Source of the DNA: Natronospira proteinivora
GTDB lineage: Bacteria; Pseudomonadota; Gammaproteobacteria; Natronospirales; Natronospiraceae
Assembly: GCF_024170465.1 (NCBI RefSeq)
Contig: NZ_JALJYF010000001.1
Location: 930,001 to 994,000 of the forward strand
Length of the DNA: 64,000 bases
Direction: 5' to 3'
Shown: positions 29,072-39,307 of the stretch, in pieces
How the letters are laid out: every line of letters starts with the position of its first letter
How positions within the stretch are numbered: the first letter of the stretch is position 1
The notes under the pieces: model-generated
Told to the model about the DNA's origin: nothing
The model's database searches: none
What the model saw: the letters and a program-made list of their open reading frames with translations, nothing else
Made by a program: the position numbers and the translations under genes

Positions 29072-29767
29072 CTACGGCCTGGCACCGATCCTCTCTTCAA
29101 CCAATTTCATGACCCGATCAAAAACTTCTCCGATGCTGATCTCGGTCGTATCGATCAGGACGGCATCGTCTGCGGGTTTCAATGGGGAAGCGTTTCTTTC
29201 CGCATCCCGCTGGTCCCGCTCGGCGATGGCCGATTCAAGCTCGCTGAGATTAGCATCAATCCCTTTCTCTTTCAACTGCTTATGGCGTCGGCGGGCTCGC
29301 TCGGCCGGACTGGCCGTAAGAAAGATTTTTACGGGCGCCTGCGGGAAGATCGTGGTCCCCATGTCCCGCCCGTCAGCCACCAGGCCTGGAGCCTGGGCAA
29401 AACGCCGTTGCAGGGCCAGCAAGCCCCGCCGTGCACCAGCTAGTGAAGCCACCCGGGAGGCCCGACCACCACACTCCTCGGTGCGGATCTGGTCGCTCAC
29501 GTCGCGGCCATCGAGAATCACCCGCTGCAACCCCTCGCGGCCCTTAAACTGCACATCCAGTTCCGCGGCCATGGCCTCCAGGCGGGCTTCATCATCCACT
29601 GCCACGTCGGCTTCTTCACTGGCCAGGGCCAGCACGCGATACAGGGCCCCGCTGTCCAGCAAGTGCCAGCCCAGCCTTTCCGCCAGCAAACTGGCCGTGG
29701 TGCCTTTCCCAACCCCGCTGGGCCCGTCCAGGGTCACCACGGGGGCGGATTCCGTCATTCTCGTCAT
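29072..29767 (-). CDS. cmk: Cytidylate kinase
   Basis: A kinase of about 231 residues that phosphorylates CMP and dCMP. The P-loop is GPSGVGKGTT, and DGRDMGTTIFPQA is conserved. The ATG at 29767 overlaps the aroA stop as ATGA and has GGAG eight bases upstream; a second in-frame ATG three codons later also fits the family length. It is coupled with aroA. Confidence 0.96.
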   Translation of the reverse strand: MTRMTESAPVVTLDGPSGVGKGTTASLLAERLGWHLLDSGALYRVLALASEEADVAVDDEARLEAMAAELDVQFKGREGLQRVILDGRDVSDQIRTEECGGRASRVASLAGARRGLLALQRRFAQAPGLVADGRDMGTTIFPQAPVKIFLTASPAERARRRHKQLKEKGIDANLSELESAIAERDQRDAERNASPLKPADDAVLIDTTEISIGEVFDRVMKLVEERIGARP

Positions 29768-31074
29768 CCCGACTGCTCCAGATTCATGCCCAGCGCCCGA
29801 CAATGGGCCGGAAACTCAGGAAACGATGTCGCCACATTGGCCACATCCTCAATCACTACGCCCTCCCCGGCTTCGGCGGAGGCCGCCAGCATGGCCAGGC
29901 TCATGGCGATGCGATGGTCACCCCAGGAGCGCACCACCGCCGGCTGGATTCGGCCCCCGACCACACTCAGCCCGTCCTCACGGGTGGTCACCGCCAGGCC
30001 CAGGCGCTCCAGCCCCTCGGCCATGGCGGCAAGACGATCGCTTTCCTTCACGCGTAATTCCGTCGCGCCGTGAATCTCGGTGCGGCCCTCGGCCTGGGCG
30101 GCGGCAATCAAGAGTGCGGGGATTTCATCCACTGCCAACACCACATCCTCGGCACCCACCCGGATGGCCTTCAAGACCGCGCCTTCGACGTTTATGTCCG
30201 CCACCGGCTCGCCGCCGATCTCGCGACGATTCTCGATCTGCAATCGAGCCCCCATGCGTTCCAGCAGTCGCAGAATGCCGTATCGGGTTGGATTAACCCC
30301 CACGGCCTCAACCCGGAGCTGCGCTCCAGGGCGGGCTGCGGCGGCGGCCAGGGCAAAGGCGGCCGATGACAAGTCTCCGGGCACCGCTACATCGCCGCCT
30401 CGTGGGCGCCCCGGTTGCACGACCAAGCGGCCTGAAACCACATCCACTTGAGCGCCCAATCCGTTCAGCATGCGCTCACTGTGGTCTCGGCTGGGCCCGG
30501 GCTCGGTGAGCCGGGTTTCTCCCTCGGCAAACAAACCGGCCAGCATCAAAGCCGACTTCACCTGGGCACTGGCTACCGGCAGAACATAGTCAATGCCATG
30601 CAAACCGGGGTGAGCCCCAATATTCAGGGGCGGTTTCCCTTCATCGGCGGAGATGGCAGCCCCCATCATCCTCAAGGGATTCACCACCCGCCCCATGGGA
30701 CGCCGACAGAGAGACGCATCCCCGCTCAGGGTGGCGCTGATGCCAGCCCCGGCCAGCACCCCGGTCAGCAGGCGCATCCCGGTTCCCGAATTGCCCATGT
30801 CCAGGGGTTCGTCCGGCGAGACCAAGCCCTGATCCGGCCAGCCGGCGAGCTGATAGTCACCCGGGCCGAGCTGATCAATGCTTGCCCCCAATCGACGAAG
30901 TGCCGCCAGCGTGCGCAGGCAATCCTCGGATTCCAGCAGCCCGGTGACCCGCCCGCCCTGTTGGGAGAGGGCCAGAAACAAAAGGGCCCGGTGGGAAATC
31001 GACTTGTCGCCGGGCACCTGACACTGGCCCGACAGGGGCGGCGACGGTCGGATTCGCCAATCCAGGGTACCCAA
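29764..31074 (-). CDS. aroA: 3-phosphoshikimate 1-carboxyvinyltransferase (EPSP synthase)
   Basis: A 436-residue shikimate-pathway enzyme. PGDKSISHRALL near 22-33, LRVKESDRL and DHRIAMS are present. LDMGNSGTGMRLL and GDASLCRRPMGRVVNPLRMMG resemble the class II type (as in the Agrobacterium CP4 enzyme) more than E. coli AroA, but the residue that is Ala in CP4 is Gly here. The frame opens with TTG at 31074, five bases after the hisC stop; no better start is visible. There is no fused tyrA, unlike in pseudomonads. Confidence 0.96.
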   Translation of the reverse strand: MGTLDWRIRPSPPLSGQCQVPGDKSISHRALLFLALSQQGGRVTGLLESEDCLRTLAALRRLGASIDQLGPGDYQLAGWPDQGLVSPDEPLDMGNSGTGMRLLTGVLAGAGISATLSGDASLCRRPMGRVVNPLRMMGAAISADEGKPPLNIGAHPGLHGIDYVLPVASAQVKSALMLAGLFAEGETRLTEPGPSRDHSERMLNGLGAQVDVVSGRLVVQPGRPRGGDVAVPGDLSSAAFALAAAAARPGAQLRVEAVGVNPTRYGILRLLERMGARLQIENRREIGGEPVADINVEGAVLKAIRVGAEDVVLAVDEIPALLIAAAQAEGRTEIHGATELRVKESDRLAAMAEGLERLGLAVTTREDGLSVVGGRIQPAVVRSWGDHRIAMSLAMLAASAEAGEGVVIEDVANVATSFPEFPAHCRALGMNLEQSG

Positions 31075-31079
31075 GGCGC

Positions 31080-32207
31080 TTATTTCCCGCCCATCACGGC
31101 ATCAAAGGCCTGGAAGAAGCGCTGATTTTCTCCCGGCAACCCTACCGATACCCGAACGTGGTTGGGCAGACCGTAACCATCCAAGGGACGCACGATCACG
31201 CCCTGCTCCAGCAGCTTCTGGAATACTTCCCGGCCGGGCTCGCGGGTATCCACGGTGACAAAGTTGCACACCGAGGGAATGGTGGCGTAACCCCGTTCCT
31301 TGAGACCGGCCTCCATCTTGGCCCGCTCTTCGCGGTTCATTTCGATGGATTTGCGGATATGATCCTTATCCCCCAGGGCCGCAGTGGCGGCCACCTGGCC
31401 CAGGGTGTTGGGATGAAAAGCCAGCCGAACCCGGTTGAGCAGATCCGTGATCTGCTCACTGGCCAGGGCATAGCCCACACGAATCCCCGCCAGGCCGTAG
31501 GCCTTGGAGAAGGTCCGCATCACCAAGAGATTAGGGTACTGGGAAAGCAGGGTCTGACCATCAGGGTATTCGGCCTCTTCCACGTATTCGAAATAGGCCT
31601 CATCCAGCACCACCAGCACATCCTCCGGCACCTTTTTCAGAAAGGCTTCCATGTCCGCCCGCTTGATCCAGGTCCCGGTGGGGTTGTTGGGGTTGGCGAT
31701 AAACACCACCCGGGTACTGTCGTCGATCTGCTTGGCCATGGCTTCAAGATCATGGCCATAGGGCATCTCGGGGTGGTCCTCGGGCAGCGCTTCGGCCACC
31801 CGCAACTCGGCCCCCGCCGCCTGGCTGACAATGGCATAGATGGCGAAACCGTAGCGGGAGAATACAGCCGAACGACCCTCACCCAGAAAGACCCGGGCGA
31901 TCAGCTCCAGGATGTGATCCGAGCCGGTGCCCAGAGTAATCTGCTCCGCCTTGACGCCGTGCTTCTCGCACAGGGCCCGCTTGAGATCGAAACCATTGCC
32001 GTCCGGATAAAGCGCCAGATCCCGCAGGGCCGACTCCATGGCCGCTTGGGCCTTGGGGCTGGGCCCCATGGGATTCTCATTGGAGGCCAGCTTGATGATG
32101 TCATCCAGGCCCAGCTCCCGCTGAAGCTCGCTGATGGGCTTGCCCGCTTCATAGGGCTTGAGACTCCGCACGCCGGGAACGGCGCGCTCCACAAAATTGG
32201 CAGCCAT
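31080..32207 (-). CDS. hisC: Histidinol-phosphate aminotransferase
   Basis: A 375-residue PLP aminotransferase. ASNENPMGPSPKA near 40-52, NPNNPTGTW and the PLP lysine in TFSKAYGLAGIRVGY are present. It acts in histidine synthesis and, in this operon context, probably also on aromatic precursors, as known for pseudomonad HisC2. GGGAG lies five bases before the ATG. Confidence 0.95.
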   Translation of the reverse strand: MAANFVERAVPGVRSLKPYEAGKPISELQRELGLDDIIKLASNENPMGPSPKAQAAMESALRDLALYPDGNGFDLKRALCEKHGVKAEQITLGTGSDHILELIARVFLGEGRSAVFSRYGFAIYAIVSQAAGAELRVAEALPEDHPEMPYGHDLEAMAKQIDDSTRVVFIANPNNPTGTWIKRADMEAFLKKVPEDVLVVLDEAYFEYVEEAEYPDGQTLLSQYPNLLVMRTFSKAYGLAGIRVGYALASEQITDLLNRVRLAFHPNTLGQVAATAALGDKDHIRKSIEMNREERAKMEAGLKERGYATIPSVCNFVTVDTREPGREVFQKLLEQGVIVRPLDGYGLPNHVRVSVGLPGENQRFFQAFDAVMGGK

Positions 32208-32267
32208 GCTTACTCCCGATTCAACTGTGAGCTAAAAATAAAGAAGTGACCAATCCGGCCCGGCCAA

Positions 32268-33449
32268 CTAGGCCCCCACATCCGGTATCCGACGCACCCG
32301 CAGTACCCCATCGATGGCCTGGATGGCCGCTTGCACGCGGTCGGGCACCGGCCCATCCACGTCGATCAGGGTGTAGGCCAAATCCCCCTTGGATCGATTG
32401 AGCAGGTCCACGATATTCAACCCGGCCTCGGCCAGGGTGGTCCCCACCTGCCCCACCATATTGGGCACATTGGCATTGGCCACGGCGAGCCGGGGCCCGT
32501 CGGTGCGCGGCATGATCACTTCCGGAAAATTCACGGAATGGCGAATGTTACCGTTTTCGAGAAAATCTCGCAGGTTATTGACCACCATGACCGCCGAATT
32601 CGCCTCCGCCTCGACGGTTGAAGCCCCCAAATGGGGCAAGGACAGCACCCGTTCCACGCCTTGCAGTTCGGGATGGGGGAAGTCGGTGACATAAACCGAT
32701 AAACGGCCTTTGCCCAGAACCTCCAGGAGCGCTGCCCGGTCCACCAGACCATCCCGGGCAAAGTTCAGCAGCAGGGCATCGTCCTTCATCACCCGCAGTC
32801 GATCGGCATTGATCAGGCCGCGGGTGGCCTCGATCAGGGGAACATGAAGGCTGACCACATCGGATTCGGCCAACAGGGCTTCCAGATTCGGGGCCTGACG
32901 CACGTCAGAGGACAGGCGCCAGGCATGCTCGACAGTCAGCCCCGGATCGAAACCAATCACTTCCATGCCCAGACCCCGGGCAGCATTGGCCACCTGGCCG
33001 CCTATGGCCCCGAGGCCTACCACACCCAGCCGACGGCCGGGTAGTTCATGACCGACGAAGCGTTTCTTGCCTCCTTCCACGGCTCGCTCAAAATCCGGGC
33101 TTGAAGGGTCCAGTTCGTCCACAAAGACCAATGCCTGCTTGAGATGACGAAAACCCAGCAGCATGCCCGCCAGCACCAATTCCTTCACCGCATTGGCATT
33201 GGCGCCGGGTGCATTGAATACCGGCACGCCTCGTTCCGAAAGTGAGGTCACGGGGATATTGTTGACCCCGGCCCCCGCCCGGGCAACGCCCTGGACGGTC
33301 TCGGGTAAGGGTACTTCATGCAGATTGGCTGAACGCAGCAAAATGCCGTCCGGCGAGGCAATATCCGGCGCGACCTGGTAGAGGGACTGGGGGAAAGCCT
33401 GCAGGCCCGACGGGGCAATCTGATTGTAGGTACGAATTTGAAATGCCAT
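32268..33449 (-). CDS. serA: D-3-phosphoglycerate dehydrogenase
   Basis: A 393-residue 2-hydroxyacid dehydrogenase that starts serine synthesis. NAPGANANAVKELVL near 80-94, Rossmann motif GVVGLGAIGG, the usual catalytic His in LPHLGAST, and a C-terminal ACT domain from about 320. GAGG lies seven bases before the ATG. It sits ten bases after serC (on this strand) where pheA is usual in related gammaproteobacteria, so two consecutive steps of serine synthesis are encoded together. Confidence 0.93.
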   Translation of the reverse strand: MAFQIRTYNQIAPSGLQAFPQSLYQVAPDIASPDGILLRSANLHEVPLPETVQGVARAGAGVNNIPVTSLSERGVPVFNAPGANANAVKELVLAGMLLGFRHLKQALVFVDELDPSSPDFERAVEGGKKRFVGHELPGRRLGVVGLGAIGGQVANAARGLGMEVIGFDPGLTVEHAWRLSSDVRQAPNLEALLAESDVVSLHVPLIEATRGLINADRLRVMKDDALLLNFARDGLVDRAALLEVLGKGRLSVYVTDFPHPELQGVERVLSLPHLGASTVEAEANSAVMVVNNLRDFLENGNIRHSVNFPEVIMPRTDGPRLAVANANVPNMVGQVGTTLAEAGLNIVDLLNRSKGDLAYTLIDVDGPVPDRVQAAIQAIDGVLRVRRIPDVGA

Positions 33450-33458
33450 GCATGGTCC

Positions 33459-34541
33459 TCAGCCGTAGCGGCGCTCGAAATCGTTCATGAAACCCACCAG
33501 GGCTTTAACCCCTTCCAGGGGCATGGCGTTATAGATACTGGCACGCAGCCCACCGATCGCACGATGCCCGCCAAGATTCAGCAGCCCAGCCTCGGCTGCT
33601 TCCTGCTTGAAGCGCCCTTCCAGCTGGGGATCGGCCAGAAAGAAAGGCACATTCATCAATGAGCGGCATTCCGCCGCCACCGGATTGCGATAGAAGTCCG
33701 AATCATCGATCGCCTGATAAAGCAGCCCGGCCTTGACCCGATTACGCTCGGCCATCACCGCCAGTCCACCCTGCTCTTTCAGCCACTGGAAGACCAAACC
33801 GGCCACGTACCAGGCAAAGGTAGGCGGGGTATTGAGCATGGAGCCGGCCTGGGCCTGGGCCCGCAAATCCATCAATGAGGGCGTGTCTTCCCGGGCACCG
33901 GTGAGCAAGTCGTCCCGAACGATGACCAGGCAGAGACCGGCCGGACCGATGTTCTTCTGGGCCCCCGCATAGATCAGCCCGTAATCCCGCACATCCAGAG
34001 GCTCAGAGAGAATGGCCGAAGAATAATCGGCCACCAGGGGCCGACCCCCAGTCTCCGGCAGTTCGGGGAATCGCAGGCCGTGAATCGTTTCATTCGGGGT
34101 AATGTGAACATAGTCGGCCGCCGGGTCCATACGGTATTCTCCGGCCTCGGGGACACGACTAAAACCGCGGGGCTCGCAGTCCCCGGCCACATTGACCCTG
34201 CAATAGCGACGGGCTTCGGCAATGGCCTTGCCGGACCAGTGGCCACTGTGGATATAGTCGGCCCGACCACTTCCATTGGCCAGATTGAGTGGCAGTGTGG
34301 CAAACAAGGCCGTGGCCCCGCCCTGGAGGAACAGCACCCGGTAGTCATCCGGAACGTCCAGCAAATCACGCAGATCCGCTTCGGTGGCTTGGGCGATGGC
34401 CTGAAACGCCGTCCCCCGGTGGCTCATTTCCATGGCGGACATGCCACTGCCATTGGTATCCGGCAGTTCCTCGGCAATCCGCTCCATCACCGCGGTGGGT
34501 AGCATGGCGGGACCGGCACTGAAATTCCAGGCACGTGTCAT
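33459..34541 (-). CDS. serC: Phosphoserine aminotransferase
   Basis: A 360-residue class V PLP aminotransferase that converts phosphohydroxypyruvate to phosphoserine. NFSAGPAMLP at the start and the PLP lysine in YAGAQKNIGPAGL are diagnostic. I use the ATG at 34541, nine bases after GGGGGA; 18 upstream codons are not conserved. The gyrA terminator lies upstream, so this gene heads the leftward operon. Confidence 0.96.
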   Translation of the reverse strand: MTRAWNFSAGPAMLPTAVMERIAEELPDTNGSGMSAMEMSHRGTAFQAIAQATEADLRDLLDVPDDYRVLFLQGGATALFATLPLNLANGSGRADYIHSGHWSGKAIAEARRYCRVNVAGDCEPRGFSRVPEAGEYRMDPAADYVHITPNETIHGLRFPELPETGGRPLVADYSSAILSEPLDVRDYGLIYAGAQKNIGPAGLCLVIVRDDLLTGAREDTPSLMDLRAQAQAGSMLNTPPTFAWYVAGLVFQWLKEQGGLAVMAERNRVKAGLLYQAIDDSDFYRNPVAAECRSLMNVPFFLADPQLEGRFKQEAAEAGLLNLGGHRAIGGLRASIYNAMPLEGVKALVGFMNDFERRYG

Positions 34542-34596
34542 GACTTGATTTCCCCCTAGGTTGCTACTGCCTTGAATGAAGGACTGATCATGCAAT

Positions 34597-34626
34597 AAAA
34601 AACGGTCCTTGCACCAGCAAGGACCG
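34597..34626 (-). terminator. Terminator of gyrA
   Basis: On the minus strand a perfect 10-base-pair stem CGGTCCTTGC/GCAAGGACCG around TGGT, followed by TTTTTT. Confidence 0.92.
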
Positions 34627-34672
34627 CTTATATGAAGTATTAATCTATCCGGGTGGAAGGTAGCGGGTACTT

Positions 34673-37246
34673 TTACTCCTCTTCGCCCGTGGCTTCCTCA
34701 GCGTCATCCTCATCCCCATTCAGGGCTTCGATGCGCTCAACACCGACCAGTTTTTCATCCTTGCCCAGACGAATCAGCCGCACACCCTGAGTGTTACGGC
34801 CCACCACGGAAATGTCATCGACGCGGGTTCGAACCAATGTTCCGCCGTTACTGATCAACATGATTTCATGCTCATCGGAAACCAGCTGGGCACCCACCAC
34901 GGCACCATTGCGCTTGGAAGTCTGAATCGACTTGACCCCCTGGCCGCCTCGGCCCTGGACCGAATATTCCGATACCGGCGTACGCTTGCCATAACCGTAT
35001 TCCGTGGCGGTGAGCACCTGACAGTCTTCGCTGGCGATCTGCAGGCTGACTACGGCCTCGTCCTTGGGCAGCTTGATGCCCCGAACACCGGATGCCGTAC
35101 GACCCATGGTGCGAACATCAGATTCCTTGAAACGGATGGCCTTGCCATTGGTCCCGAAGAGCATGATATCGGCGGCCCCATCGGTAATCGCCGCCCCCAC
35201 CAGGGCATCGTCATCCTTGAGACCCACGGCGATAATGCCGCTGGCCCGCGGACGGGAGAACTGCTCAAGCGAGGTCTTTTTCACCACACCGCTGCTGGTG
35301 GCCATGAATACATAATGATCCGGGTCATATTCCCGCACCGGCAACACGGTGGTAATCCGCTCTCCCTGCTCCAGGGGCAGGAGATTGACAATGGGCTTGC
35401 CACGGGCACCGCGACCCGCCTGGGGAATCTGATAGACCTTCAGCCAGTACACCTTGCCGTGACTGGAGAAGCACAGCATGGTGTCGTGGGTGTTAGCGAT
35501 GAAGAGCTTGTCGATGAAGTCTTCATCCTTCACCTGGGTGGCGGCCTTGCCACGACCACCCCGGCGCTGGGCACGGTAGGCATCCAGTGGCTGGGATTTC
35601 ACATAGCCCGCATGGGACAGGGTCACCACCACATCTTCCTCGCTGATCAGGTCCTCCATGGACAGATCACTGTGGTTGACCTGAATCTCGGTGAGGCGCT
35701 TGTCACCATACTGCTCGCGAATGGCTTCCAGTTCTTCCTGAATCACTTCCACCAGCCGGTCTTCGCTATTCAGGATTTCACGCAGATCCTCGATGCGCTC
35801 CAGCAGTTCCTTGTACTCGTTGAGGATCTTGTCCTGCTCGAGACCGGTCAGGCGATGCAGCTTCAGGTCCAGGATGGCCTGAGCCTGGGTTTCGGTGAGC
35901 TGGTATTCCCCATCAACCAGACCAAACTGGTCGCCCAGACCTTCAGGACGAGAGGCGGTGGCACCCGCCCGTTCCAGCATGTCCATCACGATACCCGGCG
36001 ACCAGCTGCGCTCCACCAGGGCGGCCCGGGCCTCGGAGGGTCCGGCGGATTTCTTGATCAACTCGATCACCGGATCGATATTGGCCAAGGCCACAGCCAG
36101 GCCTTCCAGCACATGGGCCCGCTCACGGGCCTTGCGCAGGTCGAAGATGGTGCGGCGAATGACCACTTCCCGGCGATGGCGGATGAAGGCTTCCAGCACC
36201 TGCTTGAGGTTCATCAGGCGGGGCTGGCTGTCCACCAGGGCCACCATATTGATGCCGAACACCTGCTGCATCTGAGTCATCTGATACAGATTATTCAGCA
36301 CCACATCAGCCACTTCACCACGGCGAAGCTCAATTACCATGCGCATGCCATCCTTGTCGGATTCATCGCGCAGATTCGTGATGCCTTCGATCTTCTTGTC
36401 CTTGACCAGCTCGGCAATTTTTTCCAGCAGACGAGCCTTATTCACCTGATAGGGCAGCTCATGGACCACGATGGTCTGCTTGCCGTTTTTCTCATCGGTC
36501 TCAATCGCCGTTCGGGCACGGATATAGATCCGGCCACGGCCAGTCCGGTAGGCCTCGTGAATACCCCGGGCACCGTTGATGATGCCGGCAGTGGGGAAAT
36601 CCGGGCCGGGAATGTATTCCATCAAGCCGTCAATGCTGATGTCCGGATCCTGCAACAGGGCAATACAGCCGCTGATCACCTCGGTGAGATTGTGGGGTGG
36701 AATATTGGTCGCCATGCCCACGGCGATCCCGGAGGAACCATTGACCAGCAGACTGGGGAGCTTGGTGGGCAGCACCATGGGCTCCCACTCGGATTCATCA
36801 TAGTTGGGGATGAAATCAACGGTTTCCTTATCGATGTCCGCCAGCATCTCATGGGCGATCTTGGACATGCGCACTTCGGTGTAACGCATGGCCGCCGGAG
36901 CGTCACCATCAATGGAACCGAAGTTGCCCTGGCCGTCCACCAGGGTGTAGCGCATGGAGAAGGGCTGCGCCATGCGCACAATGGCATCGTAAACGGCGGA
37001 ATCACCATGGGGGTGATACTTACCGATCACATCCCCCACCACACGGGCCGATTTCTTGTAGGACTTATTGAAGTCGTTACCCAGCACCTTCTGGGCAAAC
37101 ATGACCCGTCGATGAACGGGCTTGAGGCCGTCCCGCACATCCGGCAGGGCCCGTCCCACGATTACGCTCATGGCGTAATCCAGGTAGGACTGGCGCATTT
37201 CGTCTTCCAGATTCACATTCGAGATTTCGCGTGCGATATCGGCCAT
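34673..37246 (-). CDS. gyrA: DNA gyrase subunit A
   Basis: An 857-residue topoisomerase subunit that cuts and rejoins DNA. The catalytic tyrosine is Y122 (AMRYTEVRM), numbered as in E. coli. The quinolone region has S83 and D87 (HGDSAVYD), the sensitive-type residues. The GyrA box QRRGGRG lies in the C-terminal pinwheel, and the tail is acidic (ending EEATGEEE). It stands alone between mtnA and its own terminator. Confidence 0.98.
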   Translation of the reverse strand: MADIAREISNVNLEDEMRQSYLDYAMSVIVGRALPDVRDGLKPVHRRVMFAQKVLGNDFNKSYKKSARVVGDVIGKYHPHGDSAVYDAIVRMAQPFSMRYTLVDGQGNFGSIDGDAPAAMRYTEVRMSKIAHEMLADIDKETVDFIPNYDESEWEPMVLPTKLPSLLVNGSSGIAVGMATNIPPHNLTEVISGCIALLQDPDISIDGLMEYIPGPDFPTAGIINGARGIHEAYRTGRGRIYIRARTAIETDEKNGKQTIVVHELPYQVNKARLLEKIAELVKDKKIEGITNLRDESDKDGMRMVIELRRGEVADVVLNNLYQMTQMQQVFGINMVALVDSQPRLMNLKQVLEAFIRHRREVVIRRTIFDLRKARERAHVLEGLAVALANIDPVIELIKKSAGPSEARAALVERSWSPGIVMDMLERAGATASRPEGLGDQFGLVDGEYQLTETQAQAILDLKLHRLTGLEQDKILNEYKELLERIEDLREILNSEDRLVEVIQEELEAIREQYGDKRLTEIQVNHSDLSMEDLISEEDVVVTLSHAGYVKSQPLDAYRAQRRGGRGKAATQVKDEDFIDKLFIANTHDTMLCFSSHGKVYWLKVYQIPQAGRGARGKPIVNLLPLEQGERITTVLPVREYDPDHYVFMATSSGVVKKTSLEQFSRPRASGIIAVGLKDDDALVGAAITDGAADIMLFGTNGKAIRFKESDVRTMGRTASGVRGIKLPKDEAVVSLQIASEDCQVLTATEYGYGKRTPVSEYSVQGRGGQGVKSIQTSKRNGAVVGAQLVSDEHEIMLISNGGTLVRTRVDDISVVGRNTQGVRLIRLGKDEKLVGVERIEALNGDEDDAEEATGEEE

Positions 37247-37433
37247 TGGGCTGGCTCGCTCCCCGGTTGTTCAACACGGTGACAGACGGGCACCGATCAT
37301 CCCGACCGATGCCCGATGGCGCCCGACCGAACTGCTCCGGGCCGCCTCAGGCAAAACATCAATCTTACCACAGCTGCCATCGTCGTGGGCCCTTCACCGC
37401 TCGCCCAGAAACGTCAGGCCGGTCCGATCCGGA

Positions 37434-38486
37434 CTATGAATGACCACTCCCCGAATCGCTACGCTCCAATAGCGCCATACCCTGCCCGTTCATGGGACTG
37501 GCTATCCCCTCTTCCGTCACAATCGCCGTTACCAGTTCGGCCGGGGTGATGTCGAATGCGGGGTTATGGGTCGTGATGCCGGCCATGGGCTTATCCAGGC
37601 CGGCGGCCCACCAGATCTCATCCGCCGACCGGTTCTCGATAGGAATATCACTCCCCTTAAGCAGCGCCGAATCCACCGTGCTGCCCGGCGCAGCCACGAT
37701 AAAGGGAATCTCATGGGCACGGGCGCAGACCGCCAGCATGTAGCTGCCGATCTTGTTGGCCACATCGCCACGCCGGGTGATGCGATCCGCACCGATCACC
37801 ACCGCATCGATCTCTCCCGCCCCCATCAGGCTTGCGGCGGCACTGTCCACCAACAGCGTCGCCGCAATCCCTTCCTGGGAGAGCTCCCAGGCCGTCAGTC
37901 GGCTGCCCTGCAGCCAGGGCCGGGTTTCCGTGGCATAGACCCCCGCCAGCAGCCCCTGGGACCAGGCGCTGCGAATAATCCCCAGGGCCGTGCCATGCCC
38001 GCCGGTGGCCAGCGCCCCCGTATTGCAATGGGTCAGCACGCGGCTGCCCTTGGGCAAAAGGCGCGCCCCCAGCTCGCCGATGCGCTGATTGGCAGCCAAA
38101 TCCTCACGCTCGATGCGGGCCGCCTCTACTTCACAGGCCTCGGCCAGCGCCTGGGAATCCGATGCGGTATCGGCCAGCCCGCGCATGCGACCCAGTGCCC
38201 AGGCCAGATTGACGGCCGTGGGCCGTGCCCGGCCCAGATTCTGCAGGGCCGACTGGAAGCAGGCTCGCCAGTCTGTTTCCCCAGCAGCGGCTCGGGCTGC
38301 CAGCACAGCCCCCCAGGCCCCGGCAATGCCAATGGCAGGCGCCCCCCGCACCGCCATGCAGTGGATGGCCTCGCTGACCGATTCAGGGGAATCACAATCC
38401 AGCCATTCCGAGCGGGCCGGCAACTGCCTTTGGTCAAGGACGCGAAGCACGCCCTGCGCGGACTGCCAATCCAAGGGTTTCAACAT
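37434..38486 (-). CDS. mtnA: S-methyl-5-thioribose-1-phosphate isomerase
   Basis: A 350-residue isomerase of methionine salvage that turns methylthioribose-1-phosphate into methylthioribulose-1-phosphate. MAVRGAPAIGIAGAWG near 45-60, HCNTGALATGGHGTA with the catalytic Cys, and GADRI are present. I use the ATG at 38486. An MTA deaminase gene lies 1.6 kb away, the same pairing as in Pseudomonas. Confidence 0.95.
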   Translation of the reverse strand: MLKPLDWQSAQGVLRVLDQRQLPARSEWLDCDSPESVSEAIHCMAVRGAPAIGIAGAWGAVLAARAAAGETDWRACFQSALQNLGRARPTAVNLAWALGRMRGLADTASDSQALAEACEVEAARIEREDLAANQRIGELGARLLPKGSRVLTHCNTGALATGGHGTALGIIRSAWSQGLLAGVYATETRPWLQGSRLTAWELSQEGIAATLLVDSAAASLMGAGEIDAVVIGADRITRRGDVANKIGSYMLAVCARAHEIPFIVAAPGSTVDSALLKGSDIPIENRSADEIWWAAGLDKPMAGITTHNPAFDITPAELVTAIVTEEGIASPMNGQGMALLERSDSGSGHS

Positions 38487-38583
38487 GGGACACTCTAGCT
38501 GCAACAATGGGGGCATCATGGTAACGCAGCCTGCGGGGGGACGTCCCCCTGCTCCAGGCTTTCAAACAGGAAGTTGTCCCGTC

Positions 38584-39237
38584 ATGCCGAAAACCCCGTA
38601 TCTGCCCTGGTTCTTCGCCTTGCTCGGCCTCTGCCCCATCGCTCAGGCCGAGACCACCACTGAGGGTCTGACGTTCAGTCCCGAAGACATCATTCAGTGG
38701 CAAGTAGAGCGTTTCGATGGTGAAACCGAATACCGCTTGGTAGAAGTGGACGGTCGCCAGGCGATCCATGCCCGCTGTGACAATGCTGCCTCGGCGCTGT
38801 ATCTGGAGCAGACCATCGATCTGAACGAGACGCCGGTTCTGGAATGGGAGTGGCGCGTGGCCAGCACCTTCGGTGAGGACATCGATGAAACGGTAAAGGA
38901 AGGCGATGACTACCCCGCCCGAGTCTATGCCGTGATGGATGGCGGCTGGCGGCGCTGGCGAACCCGGGCGGTCAATTATGTCTGGGCCAGTCAGCAGGCG
39001 GCAGGTGAACACTGGCCCAATGCCTACACGGATTCGGTGGTCATGCTGGCGCTGCGGTCGGGCGATGACCAGGCCGGCAATTGGCAACAGGAACGGCGGA
39101 ACCTCAAGGAGGATTTCAAGCGTTTCCATGACCTGGAGATATCGACCATCGACGGCCTGGCCATCATGAGCGATTGTGACGACCAAGAAACCACCATCGA
39201 AGCCTGGTATGGAAGCCTTCGCCTGCTTCCCGAGTAA
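38584..39237 (+). CDS. DUF3047 family exported protein
   Basis: A 217-residue protein with a signal peptide (cleavage probably after AQA near 22). The rest matches the DUF3047 pattern: ALYLEQTIDLNETPVLEWEWRV, then DDYPARVYAV and a WYGSLRLLPE end. Function is unknown; these are probable periplasmic proteins. I start at the ATG at 38584, with AGGAAG ten bases upstream; a longer frame upstream runs antisense to mtnA and is not credible. Confidence 0.8.
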   Translation: MPKTPYLPWFFALLGLCPIAQAETTTEGLTFSPEDIIQWQVERFDGETEYRLVEVDGRQAIHARCDNAASALYLEQTIDLNETPVLEWEWRVASTFGEDIDETVKEGDDYPARVYAVMDGGWRRWRTRAVNYVWASQQAAGEHWPNAYTDSVVMLALRSGDDQAGNWQQERRNLKEDFKRFHDLEISTIDGLAIMSDCDDQETTIEAWYGSLRLLPE

Positions 39238-39307
39238 AGCCGGTGCCGCAAGCCTTTGTTATAGTGGCGGTCCGAGGAAAAATAATACCTAAAACCGGAG
39301 TGACCCT

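Noticed and set aside
34868-37282. An 804-residue open frame opposite gyrA
   Set aside because: An antisense shadow rich in His, Gly and Gln, typical of reversed GC-rich coding sequence.
38089-38583. N-terminal extension of the DUF3047 frame by 165 codons
   Set aside because: It runs antisense through mtnA; a signal peptide at 38584 with a ribosome site marks the true start.
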